Below, one piece after another: positions 44,557 to 54,659 of a DNA stretch of 64,000 bases. The stretch comes from Clostridium aestuarii (GTDB taxonomy: Bacteria; Bacillota; Clostridia; Clostridiales; Clostridiaceae), in contig NZ_JAPQER010000001.1 in NCBI RefSeq assembly GCF_026735135.1, positions 131,500 through 195,499 of the forward strand, in the 5' to 3' direction. Under the pieces are notes generated by a model. It did no database searches, was not told the origin of the DNA, and saw only the letters and a program-made list of their open reading frames with translations. The stretch's first letter is position 1. Every line of letters begins with the position of its first letter. The position numbers and the translations under genes were made by a program.

Positions 44557-44677
44557 CTATATCATATTATTTCTACAAAAAACTATCTCTTTTTTAATCT
44601 TTATTTTCCTTTTTAATACTTCCTATAACCTATTTAAAAGTGTTATACTATTCTAAAAAATATACGGGAGGTCACTT

Positions 44678-45445
44678 ATGTTTGATTCACATATGCACAC
44701 ATCTTTTTCATCAGATTCAGAAATGAATATAGAATCTGCTATTAAGAAAGGACAAGATTTAGATATAGGACTAATTGTAACAGATCATTATGATTATAAT
44801 TTTCCTATAGAAGGAGAATTCATATTTGATGTAAATACTTATTTTGATACATATTCCAAATATAGAAATGATAAACTACTTTTAGGTATTGAACTTGGAA
44901 TGAAAGAAGATGCCTTAGAAGAAAATAAAAAACTCTGTGAAAAATATAAATTTGATTATGTTATAGGTTCAATTCATGTTATTAATAACATTGACATATA
45001 TGAAGAACTATTCTATAAAGGAAAATCTAAAAAAGAAGTTTATCTTCAATATTTTAATGCAATGTTAAATTGTGTCAAATCTCATGATTTTATAGATTCC
45101 TTAGGTCATATAGACTACATTTCTAGATATGCAAGATTTCCGGATACTGAAATTTACTATAATGAATATAAAGAAGTAATAAGTGAAATACTTAAAACAA
45201 TAATCAATAATGATATTGTTTTAGAATTAAATGCAAAAAGATTAAATAATAATAAAAACATTAAAGAAATGATTAATATTTATAAAAGATATTATGAATT
45301 AGGCGGTAAATACGTTACTCTTGGTTCTGATGCCCATACTTCTGAAAACATTGCAATAAATTTTAATAATGCAAGATATATACTTGAAGAATGTAAACTT
45401 AAAGATATTTATTTTAAAAATAGAAACAAAAACTTTAACATATAA
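44678..45445 (+). CDS. hisJ: Histidinol-phosphatase, PHP family
   Basis: This enzyme dephosphorylates L-histidinol phosphate, the eighth step of histidine synthesis. The 255-residue PHP fold shows metal ligands in FDSHMHTSFSSDSE, IVTDHYDYNFP, LLGIELGMKED, VIGSIHVINN, SLGHIDYISRYAR and TLGSDAHTSENIA. The length and the Firmicute context fit HisJ rather than the HAD-type enzyme or the HisB N-terminal phosphatase, neither of which is encoded here. It lies directly upstream of hisZ on the same strand, which supports the pathway assignment, but a hairpin and a new promoter separate them. The GGGAGGTC ribosome site supports the ATG. Confidence 0.92.
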   Translation: MFDSHMHTSFSSDSEMNIESAIKKGQDLDIGLIVTDHYDYNFPIEGEFIFDVNTYFDTYSKYRNDKLLLGIELGMKEDALEENKKLCEKYKFDYVIGSIHVINNIDIYEELFYKGKSKKEVYLQYFNAMLNCVKSHDFIDSLGHIDYISRYARFPDTEIYYNEYKEVISEILKTIINNDIVLELNAKRLNNNKNIKEMINIYKRYYELGGKYVTLGSDAHTSENIAINFNNARYILEECKLKDIYFKNRNKNFNI

Positions 45446-45470
45446 GAAAAGTGCAACGCACTTTTCTTAT
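45442..45470. terminator. Repeated hairpin, copy 2 (after hisJ)
   Basis: ATAAGAAAAGTGC, loop AAC and its exact complement form a 13-base stem overlapping the hisJ stop. It shares its core with the hairpins at 33374 and 63752. It probably ends hisJ transcription. Confidence 0.7.
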
Positions 45471-45498
45471 AATGTGTAGCAATTTTATAAGTTTTTTC

Positions 45499-45527
45499 TT
45501 GACAAATTATTATAAAGAATGTATTAT
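45499..45527 (+). promoter_or_regulatory. Sigma-A promoter of the his operon
   Basis: A perfect TTGACA (45499-45504) and TATTAT (45522-45527) are separated by 17 bases, 68 bases before the hisZ start. This is the best-formed promoter in the window. Confidence 0.8.
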
Positions 45528-45536
45528 TATATAAAT

Positions 45537-45565
45537 CACTTTAGTTCGCTAAATCATTAGCGTGA
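45537..45565 (+). promoter_or_regulatory. Inverted repeat at the his operon start (candidate operator)
   Basis: CGCTAA, loop ATCA and TTAGCG (45547-45562) form a perfect six-base inverted repeat beginning 20 bases after the -10 box, near the expected transcription start. The outer words CACTTTAG and CGTGA extend the partial symmetry. No T-box sequence is present, so a DNA-binding histidine repressor (TrpR/YerC-like HisR) is a reasonable but unproven reader of this site. Confidence 0.5.
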
Positions 45566-45594
45566 TAAAACAATAAAATTTATAGGAGGTATAT

Positions 45595-46845
45595 ATGAAT
45601 AGCTATAAAAATTATATACCAGATGGTACAAAAGATATTCTATTCAATGAATGTAGTTCTAAAAAAAATATTCAGCATCTTATCAGAAATACTTTTATCG
45701 AAAGAGGATATAAAGAAGTTATCTCACCTACATTAGAATATTATGACGTATTTGATTTTAAAAACCAACCTATACCTCAAGAAAAAATGTATAAGTTTTT
45801 TGATAACAAAGGCAGAATACTTGTACTTAGACCAGATATGACCATGCCTATAGCTAGAATTTGTAGTAGCAAAATAAGTAATTTCCCAATTAAATTATGC
45901 TATAGCGAAAATGTTTTTAGAATGAATGAGAGTTTGCATGGTAAGATGAATGAAATCACCCAATCTGGAGTTGAAATAATTGGAGCTAGCGATGTAAAAG
46001 CAGATGCGGAACTTATAATTACTGCTATTGAATCATTAATAAATGTGGGAATAAATAATTTCAAAATTGAAATAGGTAATATAAATTTTTATAAATCAAT
46101 TATTGAAGATATAGGTATGGATGAAATAGAAACAGAAAAACTCAGAAAATTAGTTGAAAATAAAAATTTTGCTAGTGTAAGAAATTTCATTAATGAGAGA
46201 AAAAATATTATAGATGAAAACTCTATAGAAATACTTAAAAAATTGCCTGAATTGTTTGGAAATATTAGCACGATAAATGAAGCTGAAAAACTAATTAATG
46301 ACAAAAACGCCTTATGTGCACTAAATAATATAAGAGAAGTATACTCCTTAATAGATAATATGGGATATAGTGAATTTATTTCTATCGACTTAGGAATGAT
46401 ACAACATATAAATTATTATACTGGATTTATATTTAGAGGATACGTTAATGAACTGGGAGAAGAAATATTAAGTGGCGGAAGGTATGATAATTCACTAGAA
46501 GAATTTGGAAATGGGAATTATGCTACTGGATTTGCATTAAATATTGATAACATTTTAAAAACATTAAAAAATAAAAATGAACCCCAAGAAGAGCTAAAGC
46601 CCCAATATATCATTTATTATCAAACTAATTTAATCAAAAAAGCATATGAAATATACAATAAACTCAAGAAAAAAATTAGAGTTGAAATGGCCCTTATAAA
46701 TAATGAAAATGATGCAATAAAATATTGTTATGATAACAATATTGATAAACTGATTAGCCTTACAACTAAACATAAAATAATATTTGATATACCTAATAAT
46801 ACAAATAAAGCTTTTAATTGGAGTGAATTTAATGAAAAATATTAG
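45595..46845 (+). CDS. hisZ: ATP phosphoribosyltransferase regulatory subunit HisZ
   Basis: A 416-residue catalytically inactive paralogue of histidyl-tRNA synthetase, needed with short HisG for the first step of histidine synthesis and for feedback control. Class II synthetase-like segments are visible: [32 protein letters not shown] near residue 42, [12 protein letters not shown] near 81, [11 protein letters not shown] near 102, and [20 protein letters not shown] near 263 with [12 protein letters not shown] near 296. The anticodon-binding domain of true HisRS is short or absent in the tail. It is the first gene of the operon, with AGGAGGT upstream. The short HisG that follows confirms the HisZ identity over HisS. 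Confidence 0.95.
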   Translation: MNSYKNYIPDGTKDILFNECSSKKNIQHLIRNTFIERGYKEVISPTLEYYDVFDFKNQPIPQEKMYKFFDNKGRILVLRPDMTMPIARICSSKISNFPIKLCYSENVFRMNESLHGKMNEITQSGVEIIGASDVKADAELIITAIESLINVGINNFKIEIGNINFYKSIIEDIGMDEIETEKLRKLVENKNFASVRNFINERKNIIDENSIEILKKLPELFGNISTINEAEKLINDKNALCALNNIREVYSLIDNMGYSEFISIDLGMIQHINYYTGFIFRGYVNELGEEILSGGRYDNSLEEFGNGNYATGFALNIDNILKTLKNKNEPQEELKPQYIIYYQTNLIKKAYEIYNKLKKKIRVEMALINNENDAIKYCYDNNIDKLISLTTKHKIIFDIPNNTNKAFNWSEFNEKY

Positions 46846-47476
46846 GATAGCCTTAACCAAAGGAAGAATTGAGAAAAGCGCTATTAAAATTTTTGAAAAT
46901 ATAGGAATAGATTGCAGCCAATTAAAAAATAAAGGTAGAAAATTAATATTTAAAAGTAATAATTCAAATATAGAGTTTGTCCTTGTTAAAGCTGCTGATG
47001 TTTTAACATATGTTGAACACGGTACAGTTGATATTGGCATAGTAGGGAAAGATACTTTGTTAGAACAAAATAAGGAATTTTATGAAGTAGCTGATTTAAA
47101 AATAGGAAAATGTAAATTTTCATTAGCATCACTCCCCTCTTTTAATATTAACGAAGGATATAACAGAAAAAAAATAGCTACAAAATATCCAAATGTAGCA
47201 GCTAATTTTTTCAGATCTAAAGGTTTTGATGTTGAAATAATTAAAATAGAAGGTTCTGTAGAGCTAGCTCCTATATTAGGTTTAGCTGATGCAATAATAG
47301 ATATAGTAGAAACTGGTAATACATTAAGAGAAAATGGATTAGTTATATTTGAAAATGTATGTGATATTAGTGCAAGAATGATTGTAAACAGAGCAAGTAT
47401 GAAAATGCGGAAAAACGAGATAGTAGATATAATTCAAAAAATCGAGAAATATGTAGAAGGAGGTAGCAATGATTAA
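46832..47476 (+). CDS. hisG: ATP phosphoribosyltransferase catalytic subunit (short form)
   Basis: This enzyme condenses ATP with PRPP, the committed step of histidine synthesis. It has 214 residues from the ATG at 46832, preceded by GGAGTG, which lies inside the last codons of hisZ; an earlier in-frame start lacks a ribosome site. Motifs are [17 protein letters not shown] at the N-terminus, the [18 protein letters not shown] segment, and [20 protein letters not shown] followed by [10 protein letters not shown]. The C-terminal ACT-like regulatory domain of long HisG is absent, so it needs HisZ, which is encoded just before it. The stop overlaps hisD by eight bases. Confidence 0.97.
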   Translation: MKNIRIALTKGRIEKSAIKIFENIGIDCSQLKNKGRKLIFKSNNSNIEFVLVKAADVLTYVEHGTVDIGIVGKDTLLEQNKEFYEVADLKIGKCKFSLASLPSFNINEGYNRKKIATKYPNVAANFFRSKGFDVEIIKIEGSVELAPILGLADAIIDIVETGNTLRENGLVIFENVCDISARMIVNRASMKMRKNEIVDIIQKIEKYVEGGSND

Positions 47477-48746
47477 TATAATCCAAGATAATATTAATGA
47501 ATATATTCAAATAATAAAAAATAGAGCTAACACAGTTCAAAGTGATGTTAGCATTGTCGTTGAAAAAATATTAAAGGATATTAAAGTAAATGGAGATAAT
47601 GCAGTACTAAATTACACTAAAAAATTTGATAGTCAAAATATAACAAATCTAAAAGTGTCTAAGGAAGAAATTAAAAATGCTTATACTAAAGTTGATGATG
47701 AATTTGTAAATGCACTAAAATTGGCTAAAGAAAATATTAAATCATATCATAAAAAACAAGTTCAAAATTCTTATATTACCACTAAAAATGAAATAGTTAT
47801 GGGTCAAGTCATTAGAGGTCTTGAAACCGTTGGAATATATGTACCTGGAGGTACAGCAGCTTATCCATCATCTGTGCTTATGAATGCTATTCCTGCTAGT
47901 GTAGCTAAGGTAGATAAACTAGTTATGGTTACTCCTCCACTAGAAGATGGAAGTATAAATGCTAATATATTAGTAGCAGCAGATATTGCAGGTGTTGATG
48001 AAATATACAAGGTGGGTGGTGCACAAGCCGTTGCTGCTTTAGCATATGGTACTGAAAGTATACCAAAAGTTGATAAAATAGTAGGTCCTGGAAATATTTA
48101 CGTCGCAACTGCTAAAAAGATGGTTTTTGGAAATGTAGATATTGATATGATCGCAGGTCCTAGTGAAATACTTATTATCAGTGATAAAAATGGTAATGAA
48201 AAATATATAGCTGCTGACTTGATGTCACAAGCTGAGCATGATATATTAGCTTCTTCTATATTAGTTACCACATCAATGGATTTAGCTAAAAAAGTGAAAA
48301 GCGAATTAAAAAACCAAGTACAATACTTAAGCAGAAAAGAAATAATTGAAAAATCATTAAATAATTTTGGTGCTATTATTGTTGTGGAAAATATAGACGA
48401 AGCAATAAAAATTGCAAATATAATTGCACCTGAACATTTAGAACTTATGATTAATGAACCTTTTATATATCTTAATGAAATTAAAAATGCTGGTTCAATT
48501 TTCTTAGGATACTATTCACCTGAACCTTTAGGCGATTACTTTGCGGGACCAAACCACGTATTGCCTACTAGTGGTACTGCTAAATTCTTCTCTCCTCTAT
48601 CTGTAGATGATTTTATAAAAAAATCAAGCTATTTATATTATTCAAAAAATGCTCTAAATAAGGTAAAAGAACCAATAATAAAACTTGCTGATACAGAGGG
48701 ACTAACGGCTCATGCAAATTCTATAAAAGTGAGGTTCGATTTATGA
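47469..48746 (+). CDS. hisD: Histidinol dehydrogenase
   Basis: A 425-residue zinc enzyme that performs the last two oxidations, from L-histidinol to histidine, with NAD. Family segments are [20 protein letters not shown] near residue 117, [20 protein letters not shown] near 180, [37 protein letters not shown] with the zinc/catalytic histidine, [12 protein letters not shown] and [20 protein letters not shown]. It is complete. GGAGG precedes the ATG inside the hisG end. Its last four bases overlap the hisC start, which fits strong translational coupling in this operon. Confidence 0.97.
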   Translation: MINIIQDNINEYIQIIKNRANTVQSDVSIVVEKILKDIKVNGDNAVLNYTKKFDSQNITNLKVSKEEIKNAYTKVDDEFVNALKLAKENIKSYHKKQVQNSYITTKNEIVMGQVIRGLETVGIYVPGGTAAYPSSVLMNAIPASVAKVDKLVMVTPPLEDGSINANILVAADIAGVDEIYKVGGAQAVAALAYGTESIPKVDKIVGPGNIYVATAKKMVFGNVDIDMIAGPSEILIISDKNGNEKYIAADLMSQAEHDILASSILVTTSMDLAKKVKSELKNQVQYLSRKEIIEKSLNNFGAIIVVENIDEAIKIANIIAPEHLELMINEPFIYLNEIKNAGSIFLGYYSPEPLGDYFAGPNHVLPTSGTAKFFSPLSVDDFIKKSSYLYYSKNALNKVKEPIIKLADTEGLTAHANSIKVRFDL

Positions 48747-49783
48747 AATACATAAGAGATGATTTAAAAGATTTCACACCATATTTAGTTGAGAAAAAAA
48801 AATACGACATAAGATTGGATGCAAATGAAAGTTTTTTAAAATATAATAATGAAATATTACAAAAAATGTGTACAGCATTACTTAAGACTGATTTTAATAG
48901 ATATCCTGATGCTGATGCTAGCAAAGTATGTAATTTATATTTAGATTACTTAGGTATAAAAGATGTTAGTATTATTGCAGGTAATGGTTCAGATGAACTT
49001 ATTCAAATCATTGCTAACACCTTTTTAAATAATAACGACAAAGTAATGATGCTAGATCCAGATTTTAGTATGTATGGAGTATATACTAAATTAGCAAAAG
49101 GTAATATTATCAAATTTCCACTTGATGATAATTTTAATATTAACGTTGATACTCTCATTAATGAGATCAATAAAAACAATGTTAAAATATTATTCTTATC
49201 AACTCCAAATAATCCTACTGGAAACATAACCAAGCAAGATGACTTATTAAAAATAATTAACAATTCAAACTGCATAGTTGTTGTTGATGAAGCATATGTT
49301 GAATTTTATGGTGAAAGTATAGTTAATGAAATCAATAATTATGATAATTTAATTATATTACGAACCCTATCAAAAGCAGTAGGTCTTGCAGCTATAAGAC
49401 TTGGTTTTTTGCTTACAAATAATGAATTATACAAACAAATATATAAAGCCAAACCACCTTTTAATGTGAATTCAATTACACAAAATTTAGCCACAGTAGT
49501 ATTAGAAAATAAAGATATAATACAAGAAAACATAAATATTATTTTAAAAGAAAAAGAATTTTTATACAGTGGTCTTAAAAAAATAAATGATATTAAAATT
49601 TATAAATCTTACTCAAATTTTTTCTTAATAGAATGCGATAATGCATCATATATAAATAACTTATTAGAAACTAACGGTATTAAAGTTAGATATTTTGGAA
49701 AAGGAAGATTAAAAAACTATTTAAGAATAAATGTAGGCAGTAGAGAAGAAAATATATCATTATTAAATGTATTGAGTAGGTGA
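48743..49783 (+). CDS. hisC: Histidinol-phosphate aminotransferase
   Basis: A 346-residue PLP-dependent aminotransferase that makes L-histidinol phosphate from imidazole-acetol phosphate and glutamate. The N-terminus has [15 protein letters not shown], then [25 protein letters not shown] near residue 80, [11 protein letters not shown] near 152, [12 protein letters not shown] near 177, the Schiff-base lysine in [18 protein letters not shown] near 209 and the arginine-containing [11 protein letters not shown] near the end. The start overlaps the hisD stop by four bases. It is slightly shorter than the enterobacterial enzyme but has all hallmark residues. Confidence 0.96.
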   Translation: MKYIRDDLKDFTPYLVEKKKYDIRLDANESFLKYNNEILQKMCTALLKTDFNRYPDADASKVCNLYLDYLGIKDVSIIAGNGSDELIQIIANTFLNNNDKVMMLDPDFSMYGVYTKLAKGNIIKFPLDDNFNINVDTLINEINKNNVKILFLSTPNNPTGNITKQDDLLKIINNSNCIVVVDEAYVEFYGESIVNEINNYDNLIILRTLSKAVGLAAIRLGFLLTNNELYKQIYKAKPPFNVNSITQNLATVVLENKDIIQENINIILKEKEFLYSGLKKINDIKIYKSYSNFFLIECDNASYINNLLETNGIKVRYFGKGRLKNYLRINVGSREENISLLNVLSR

Positions 49784-49787
49784 AATA

Positions 49788-50372
49788 ATGAGAAACTTTG
49801 AATTAAATAGAGATACATTTGAAACTTCTATAAAAGCTAGTCTAAATATAGATGGACACGGTGAAAGCACTATTAATACTGGAATTGGTTTTTTTGATCA
49901 CATGTTAACTCTTTTTGCTAAACATGGTTTCTTTGACTTAACCTTAAATACAATTGGAGATATCCATGTAGATTCACATCATACTATTGAAGATGTAGGT
50001 ATAGTATTAGGACAATGTATAAAGAATGCTTTAGGTGATAAAAATGGTATTAAAAGATATGGCACAAGTTATTTGCCTATGGATGAAACTTTAGCTTTAG
50101 TAAGTCTTGATATAAGCAATAGACCTTTCTTAGTCTTTGATGCAAATTTCACCACTCCAAAACTAGGAGATTATGATACTGAGATGACAGAGGAATTTTT
50201 TAGAGCGTTAGCCTTTAATGCAGGTATAACACTGCATATTAAAATACTTCATGGAACCAATAATCATCATATGATAGAAGCAATCTTTAAGGCATTTGCT
50301 AGAGCCTTAAATGAAGCAACCACTATAGATAATAATATAAAAGGTGTGTTATCAAGCAAAGGCAGTTTGTAA
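49788..50372 (+). CDS. hisB: Imidazoleglycerol-phosphate dehydratase
   Basis: A 194-residue manganese enzyme that converts imidazole-glycerol phosphate to imidazole-acetol phosphate. It is the monofunctional dehydratase, without the N-terminal phosphatase of the E. coli HisB fusion. The metal-binding repeats are [29 protein letters not shown] near residue 63, the mid-domain [18 protein letters not shown] and [19 protein letters not shown] near 162. It begins four bases after hisC. The separate phosphatase step is covered by HisJ upstream of the operon. Confidence 0.97.
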   Translation: MRNFELNRDTFETSIKASLNIDGHGESTINTGIGFFDHMLTLFAKHGFFDLTLNTIGDIHVDSHHTIEDVGIVLGQCIKNALGDKNGIKRYGTSYLPMDETLALVSLDISNRPFLVFDANFTTPKLGDYDTEMTEEFFRALAFNAGITLHIKILHGTNNHHMIEAIFKAFARALNEATTIDNNIKGVLSSKGSL

Positions 50373-50383
50373 GGAGTGAATTT

Positions 50384-50986
50384 ATGATAGCAATAATAGA
50401 TTATGGCATGGGAAATTTAAAAAGTGTTGAAAATGCTTTTAAATTGTTAAATATAGAAACCATAATTACAAGTGAAGAAAAAGAAATACTAAACTCTGAT
50501 GGAATAATACTTCCAGGAGTAGGGGCATTTCCTGATGCTATGGATTGTATTAAAAGAAATAATATAGATGATATTATTTATAAAGCTGTATCTATGAATA
50601 AACCTTTATTAGGTATTTGTTTAGGAATGCAATTATTATTTGAAAGCAGCAGTGAAATCAAAGAAACAAAAGGATTAGGTCTTATAAAAGGTCATATAAA
50701 AAAATTTGAAGTTGATTTAAAAATTCCACATATGGGTTGGAATAATTTAATAATAAAAAAAGAAAATATGTTGTTAAGTAATATAAAAGAAAATTCTTAT
50801 GTATACTTTGTTCATTCATATCATGCAGTATGTGAAGAAAAATATTTAGATGCATATTGTAAATACGACTTAAATGTTCCCGCTGTAGTTAGCAATGGAA
50901 ATATATTTGGTATGCAATTTCATCCTGAAAAAAGTGGAGATGTGGGAATAAATATGCTTAAAAACTTTGGGGAGATGATAAAATGA
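50384..50986 (+). CDS. hisH: Imidazole glycerol phosphate synthase glutaminase subunit
   Basis: A 200-residue class I glutamine amidotransferase that feeds ammonia to HisF. The nucleophile Cys lies in [17 protein letters not shown] near residue 79, the His-Glu pair in [11 protein letters not shown] near 182, and the N-terminus [18 protein letters not shown] is typical of HisH. AAGGAGTG precedes the ATG. The stop overlaps the hisA start by four bases. Its partner HisF is encoded after hisA, so the two subunits are made from the same transcript. Confidence 0.96.
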   Translation: MIAIIDYGMGNLKSVENAFKLLNIETIITSEEKEILNSDGIILPGVGAFPDAMDCIKRNNIDDIIYKAVSMNKPLLGICLGMQLLFESSSEIKETKGLGLIKGHIKKFEVDLKIPHMGWNNLIIKKENMLLSNIKENSYVYFVHSYHAVCEEKYLDAYCKYDLNVPAVVSNGNIFGMQFHPEKSGDVGINMLKNFGEMIK

Positions 50987-51690
50987 TTATATTTCCAGCA
51001 ATAGATATTAAAAACAGGAAATGTGTTAGACTTTATAAAGGTGATTTTGATACAACAGAAGTAATGGCTGAAGATCCCGTAGAAGTAGCAAAAAAATTTG
51101 AAGCAGCAGGTGCAGAATATTTGCATATAGTAGATTTAGATGGAGCACAAAAAGGAGTTATCGAAAACATTGATATCATTGAAAATATCATAAATTCCAT
51201 TAACATCCCTATTGAACTAGGCGGCGGAATAAGAGACATAGAAACAATAAATTCTCTTATTAAAAAAGGTGTATCAAGAGTTATACTTGGTACTGCTGCT
51301 CTTAATAATAAGGATTTAGTGCTTGATGCATTAAAAAAACATAAAGAAAAGATTGCAATCTCTATTGATGCCAAAAATGAACTAGTTGCTATAAATGGAT
51401 GGGTTAATTTAAGTGAAGTGAATTACATAGACTTCGCAAAAGAAATGGAAAATATCGGAGTCGGAACTATTATCTTTACTGATATTAGCAAAGATGGAAC
51501 TTTAAAAGGTCCTAACTATGAGCAGTTAACAGAATTAAATAAAAACGTAAAATGTAACATAATAGCTTCAGGTGGTATAAAAGATATAAATGATATTATT
51601 AAACTTAAAGAAATGAACTTATATGGAGCTATAACTGGTAAAGCAATATATTCAGGAAATATTAATTTAGAGGAAGCTTTAAAATTATAG
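50983..51690 (+). CDS. hisA: ProFAR isomerase HisA
   Basis: A 235-residue (beta/alpha)8 barrel that isomerises the N-formimino intermediate in the fourth step of the pathway. Key segments are [19 protein letters not shown] with catalytic Asp 8, [26 protein letters not shown] near residue 76, ILGTAALNN near 103, [16 protein letters not shown] near 161 with the second catalytic Asp, and [13 protein letters not shown]. It is homologous to HisF, which follows. GGGGAGATG precedes the start within hisH. Confidence 0.96.
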   Translation: MIIFPAIDIKNRKCVRLYKGDFDTTEVMAEDPVEVAKKFEAAGAEYLHIVDLDGAQKGVIENIDIIENIINSINIPIELGGGIRDIETINSLIKKGVSRVILGTAALNNKDLVLDALKKHKEKIAISIDAKNELVAINGWVNLSEVNYIDFAKEMENIGVGTIIFTDISKDGTLKGPNYEQLTELNKNVKCNIIASGGIKDINDIIKLKEMNLYGAITGKAIYSGNINLEEALKL

Positions 51691-51701
51691 GAGGTTTTAT
51701 T

Positions 51702-52463
51702 TTGCTAACTAAAAGAATAATCCCCTGTCTTGATGTTAAAATGGGTCGAGTTGTTAAAGGAGTTAATTTCGTTAATTTAAAAGATGTAGGTGATCCTGTA
51801 CAAGTAGCAGAAGTATATAATAAACAAGGTGCCGATGAAATAGTTTTTTTAGATATAACTGCAACTCATGAAGGTCGAAAAACTATGATAGATGTTGTTA
51901 GACGTACCGCTGAAAAAATTTTTATACCACTTACAGTTGGTGGTGGTATAAATAGCTTAGAAGACATTAAAAACATTTTACGAGCAGGTGCTGATAAAAT
52001 ATCTATTAATTCCTCTGCTATTAAAAATCCTGATCTTATAAAGGAAGCTTCAGATAAATTTGGAAGTCAATGTATAGTTATAGCTATTGATGCTAAACTT
52101 CGTGATGATAAAAGTGGTTACAATGTTTTTGTACATGGTGGTAGAATTGATACTAATATCGATGCTGTTCAGTGGGCAAAAAAAGTAGAATCCTTAGGAG
52201 CTGGAGAAATATTACTTACAAGTATGGATTCTGATGGTACTAAAGATGGATACAATTCAAATCTTTGCAATGCTATTTGTAATGCAGTTAATATTCCAGT
52301 AATAGCTTCTGGCGGATGTGGAAAAGTAGAAGATTTTTATGATGTTTTTAATAAAACAAATGTAGATGCGGCACTTGCAGCATCAATATTTCATTATAAC
52401 CAAAATACAGTTTCAGATGTAAAGAAATACTTAAATAATAAAAATATAAGTGTAAGGTTGTAG
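51702..52463 (+). CDS. hisF: Imidazole glycerol phosphate synthase cyclase subunit
   Basis: A 253-residue (beta/alpha)8 barrel that closes the imidazole ring and releases AICAR, using ammonia from HisH. It starts with a TTG (51702) placed after AGGAGG, which is the only start in frame with a ribosome site. Catalytic Asp 11 is in [19 protein letters not shown] and Asp 130 in [15 protein letters not shown]. Other landmarks are [57 protein letters not shown] and [13 protein letters not shown]. The barrel is complete. Confidence 0.97.
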   Translation: MLTKRIIPCLDVKMGRVVKGVNFVNLKDVGDPVQVAEVYNKQGADEIVFLDITATHEGRKTMIDVVRRTAEKIFIPLTVGGGINSLEDIKNILRAGADKISINSSAIKNPDLIKEASDKFGSQCIVIAIDAKLRDDKSGYNVFVHGGRIDTNIDAVQWAKKVESLGAGEILLTSMDSDGTKDGYNSNLCNAICNAVNIPVIASGGCGKVEDFYDVFNKTNVDAALAASIFHYNQNTVSDVKKYLNNKNISVRL

Positions 52464-52468
52464 ATATT

Positions 52469-52783
52469 ATGGATATTTTAAACAAAGTTGATTTTTCCAA
52501 AGGATTAGTTCCAACTATAATACAAGATTATGAAAACAATGAAGTTCTTATGCTTGCTTATATGGATAAAGAAGCTTTAAAAAGAACTTTAGAAAGTAAC
52601 CAAACTTGGTTTTACAGCAGAAGTAGAAAAGAATATTGGCATAAAGGTGCAACATCAGGACATTTTCAAGATGTAAAAGAAATATATATAGACTGTGATA
52701 ATGATACTCTACTTATAAAAGTAATTCAAACTGGTGCTGCTTGTCATACTGGTAATAGATCATGCTTTTATACTAAAATATAA
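52469..52783 (+). CDS. hisI: Phosphoribosyl-AMP cyclohydrolase
   Basis: A 104-residue zinc enzyme for the third step of histidine synthesis. It is encoded apart from HisE, unlike the bifunctional enterobacterial HisIE. The signature includes [20 protein letters not shown], the [19 protein letters not shown] segment, [20 protein letters not shown] and [10 protein letters not shown] with the metal-binding cysteines. It starts five bases after the hisF stop, and hisE follows 12 bases later. Confidence 0.96.
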   Translation: MDILNKVDFSKGLVPTIIQDYENNEVLMLAYMDKEALKRTLESNQTWFYSRSRKEYWHKGATSGHFQDVKEIYIDCDNDTLLIKVIQTGAACHTGNRSCFYTKI

Positions 52784-52795
52784 AGGAGTTTAATT

Positions 52796-53119
52796 ATGGA
52801 CGTTATAAAAGATTTATATACAATTATTAAAGAAAGAAAAGAACAAAAAATAGAAGGTTCCTATACTAATTATTTATTTGAAAAAGGAACAGATAAAATA
52901 TTAAAAAAAGTAGGCGAAGAATGTACAGAAGTAATTGTAGCTTCTAAAAATGATGACAAAAATGAACTAGTAAATGAAACCTGTGACTTGATATACCATA
53001 TGCTAGTTTTGCTTGCAAATAGTAATATTCCTATAGATGATATTGAAAAAGAATTATTAGAAAGACGAAAAAAAATAGGAAATAAGAAAAATGAAAGAAA
53101 AGAAATACAAACTTATTAA
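52796..53119 (+). CDS. hisE: Phosphoribosyl-ATP pyrophosphohydrolase
   Basis: A 107-residue all-alpha NTP pyrophosphatase for the second step of the pathway. The metal-binding pattern of the MazG-like fold is visible in [20 protein letters not shown] and [17 protein letters not shown]. The N-terminus contains the family [20 protein letters not shown] segment. AAAGGAG precedes the ATG. It is the last gene of the operon; a long hairpin terminator begins 27 bases downstream. The tail ends in a short lysine-rich stretch. Confidence 0.95.
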   Translation: MDVIKDLYTIIKERKEQKIEGSYTNYLFEKGTDKILKKVGEECTEVIVASKNDDKNELVNETCDLIYHMLVLLANSNIPIDDIEKELLERRKKIGNKKNERKEIQTY

Positions 53120-53146
53120 TTACTAAAATAATATATAATATCAGCT

Positions 53147-53214
53147 AAAAGAGAATCCAATATAAAGTCAATGCAGTTATTACTACTGTCACTGCTTATT
53201 GGGTTCTCTTTATA
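53147..53214 (+). terminator. Terminator of the his operon
   Basis: AAAGAGAATCCAATA pairs with TATTGGGTTCTCTTT, with a second inner pairing around the loop (GCAGT and ACTGC), followed by TATATTATTA. The arrangement is a large hairpin with a modest U-run. Confidence 0.78.
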
Positions 53215-53383
53215 TTATTAATATTATTGAAACTATCATAATTATGCTACAAAAGCTTATAATTTTCACAATTTAATCACAATTGTACCATATTTTAATC
53301 AAATTTTATTAGTATTATAAATACATAAGATAAATAAAAAAACTTAATAAACACAAAATATAAACAAATGGGAGGAATTAATT

Positions 53384-53989
53384 ATGAAAAAAAGAAAAAT
53401 TTTAGCTACATTAACATTAGTTTTAACTTTAGGATTAGGTGCTACTGCATTCGCTCAAAATGTAATACCTACTGATAACACACCAACTTCAACTACAACT
53501 ACTAATTCAACTACAACAAAAGGAATTGGTTTAAGAAGAATAACAGGTAAAAGAGGATATGATTACGTTGTTTCTATAGCTAAAGATATTCTTAACATTG
53601 ATGATGCTGCAATAGATCAAGCAAGAGCTGAAAATAAAACTATATATGATTTATTAGAAGAAAAAGGCATATCTCATGATGATTTTAAAGCTAAATTAAT
53701 AGAATCAAAAGAAAAAGCAATAGATAATGCCGTTGAGCAAGGAACTATAACTAAAGAAGAAGGTGAAACTTATAAAGAAAATATAAAAAACAATTCAGCA
53801 AATGCTGTTCCAGGCCAAGGTAGACTTGGAGCGCCGAGAGGCAACGGTCAAGGTTTAAAAGATGGAACTGGCTCTAGAAATGGCGGTGGAAAAGGAAGAG
53901 GAACTGGAAACGGTTTAAGAGATGGAAGTGCTGGTGGCCAAGGCAGCCGTGGCGCAAGCAATGGATACAATTGTGTACTAAATGATTAA
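53384..53989 (+). CDS. Secreted protein with helical core and Gly/Arg-rich tail
   Basis: A 201-residue protein with GGGAGG before the ATG and a clear signal peptide (residues 1-25, ILATLTLVLTLGLGATAFA). A Thr-rich linker (TSTTTTNSTTTKG) follows, then a helical domain of about 95 residues containing YDYVVSIAKDILNI, TIYDLLEEKGISHDDFKAKL and AVEQGTITKEEGETYKENI. This pattern is like DUF2680-type small secreted proteins of clostridia. The tail (about 145-195) is Gly/Arg/Asn-rich with loose repeats around GNGQGLKDGTG and GNGLRDGSAGGQG. The tail is noticeably richer in G and C than its surroundings. Function unknown. Confidence 0.75.
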   Translation: MKKRKILATLTLVLTLGLGATAFAQNVIPTDNTPTSTTTTNSTTTKGIGLRRITGKRGYDYVVSIAKDILNIDDAAIDQARAENKTIYDLLEEKGISHDDFKAKLIESKEKAIDNAVEQGTITKEEGETYKENIKNNSANAVPGQGRLGAPRGNGQGLKDGTGSRNGGGKGRGTGNGLRDGSAGGQGSRGASNGYNCVLND

Positions 53990-53995
53990 TCACAC

Positions 53996-54026
53996 TATAA
54001 GAATATTGCTTTGCAATATTCTTATA
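53996..54026 (+). terminator. Hairpin after the secreted protein gene
   Basis: TATAAGAATATTGC and GCAATATTCTTATA form a perfect stem with a three-base loop seven bases after the stop. The U-run is poor, so the terminator is likely but not certain. Confidence 0.6.
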
Positions 54027-54155
54027 TCATGTATTTAACTCTTGTCCTTTTTATTGCCAAGCTTTCCATTAGGTCACTAACATATTTCCTCTATATTTGT
54101 GCAAGCTATGAATATAAACACAAATAAAACTCACTTAACAAAGGAGGAAAAATAT

Positions 54156-54341
54156 ATGTCATATAAAAAATTAGTTCCAGAAGCTCGCGAAGGACTTAAT
54201 AGAATGAAAATGGAAGTTGCTAATGAAATAGGAGTACCTTTAAAACAGGGTTATAATGGAGAATTAACTTCTAAGCAAAATGGCTCTGTTGGTGGAGAAA
54301 TGGTAAAAAAAATGGTTCAACAGTATGAACAAAATCTATAA
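54156..54341 (+). CDS. Alpha/beta-type small acid-soluble spore protein
   Basis: A 61-residue DNA-coating protein made in the forespore, which protects spore DNA and is degraded at germination. The start ATG at 54156 follows AAAGGAGGAAAA; upstream in-frame codons precede this ribosome site. Family hallmarks are KKLVPEAREGLNRMKMEVAN followed by EIGVPLKQGYNGELTSKQNG and SVGGEMVKKMV. The GPR protease site normally found in a TEFASE-type motif is represented by the less typical KMEVANEIG segment. Transcription by sigma-G is expected from the family; I could not fix its promoter by eye. Confidence 0.93.
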   Translation: MSYKKLVPEAREGLNRMKMEVANEIGVPLKQGYNGELTSKQNGSVGGEMVKKMVQQYEQNL

Positions 54342-54354
54342 TATTTATATATAT

Positions 54355-54401
54355 AAAAAATAACTCATATGCGGATTCAAATCCGCATATGAGTTATTTT
54401 T
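54355..54401 (+). terminator. Strong terminator after the spore protein gene
   Basis: AATAACTCATATGCGGAT and its exact complement form an 18-base stem with a short loop, flanked by A-run and U-run (TTTTT). It lies 14 bases past the stop and looks bidirectional. Confidence 0.9.
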
Positions 54402-54463
54402 GCATAAAATTTTCTTAGATACCAATAATAGATATAAAACTTTAATATAAGGAGTAATCTTCT

Positions 54464-54634
54464 ATGTCAAAGAAAGAATTTTTTCTATGTTTAGTTCCTA
54501 TTCTCCCACTAATTTTTTTAGCCGTATCAAAAATGCTAAATGAAACTTTTGTTGTGTTCTCTTTAATATGGTTAGTAGTTACGAGTTTGTTATTAATCGT
54601 ATATCTGCTAAAAACACAAAGTAAAGAACAATAA
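54464..54634 (+). CDS. Small two-helix membrane peptide, 56 residues
   Basis: The frame is preceded by AAGGAG seven bases before the ATG at 54464 and ends with TAA at 54634. The product begins MSKKEFFLCLVPILPLIFLA and has two hydrophobic helices (residues about 6-22 and 28-50), ending in KTQSKEQ. The match between ribosome site, start and an all-membrane product supports a real gene. No family is recognised. It lies between the spore protein and the convergent iron transporter, and could be expressed with either or alone. Confidence 0.6.
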   Translation: MSKKEFFLCLVPILPLIFLAVSKMLNETFVVFSLIWLVVTSLLLIVYLLKTQSKEQ

Positions 54635-54659
54635 ATATGGAGTTTGGTGACTTAAAGAT

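Noticed and set aside
45528..45594. Possible histidine T-box upstream of hisZ
   Set aside because: No GGGTGGNACCGCG-type sequence is present and the leader is too short for a T-box.
53720..53989. Collagen-like Gly-X-Y repeat in the secreted protein
   Set aside because: Glycines do not recur every third residue over any length; the tail is only loosely repetitive.
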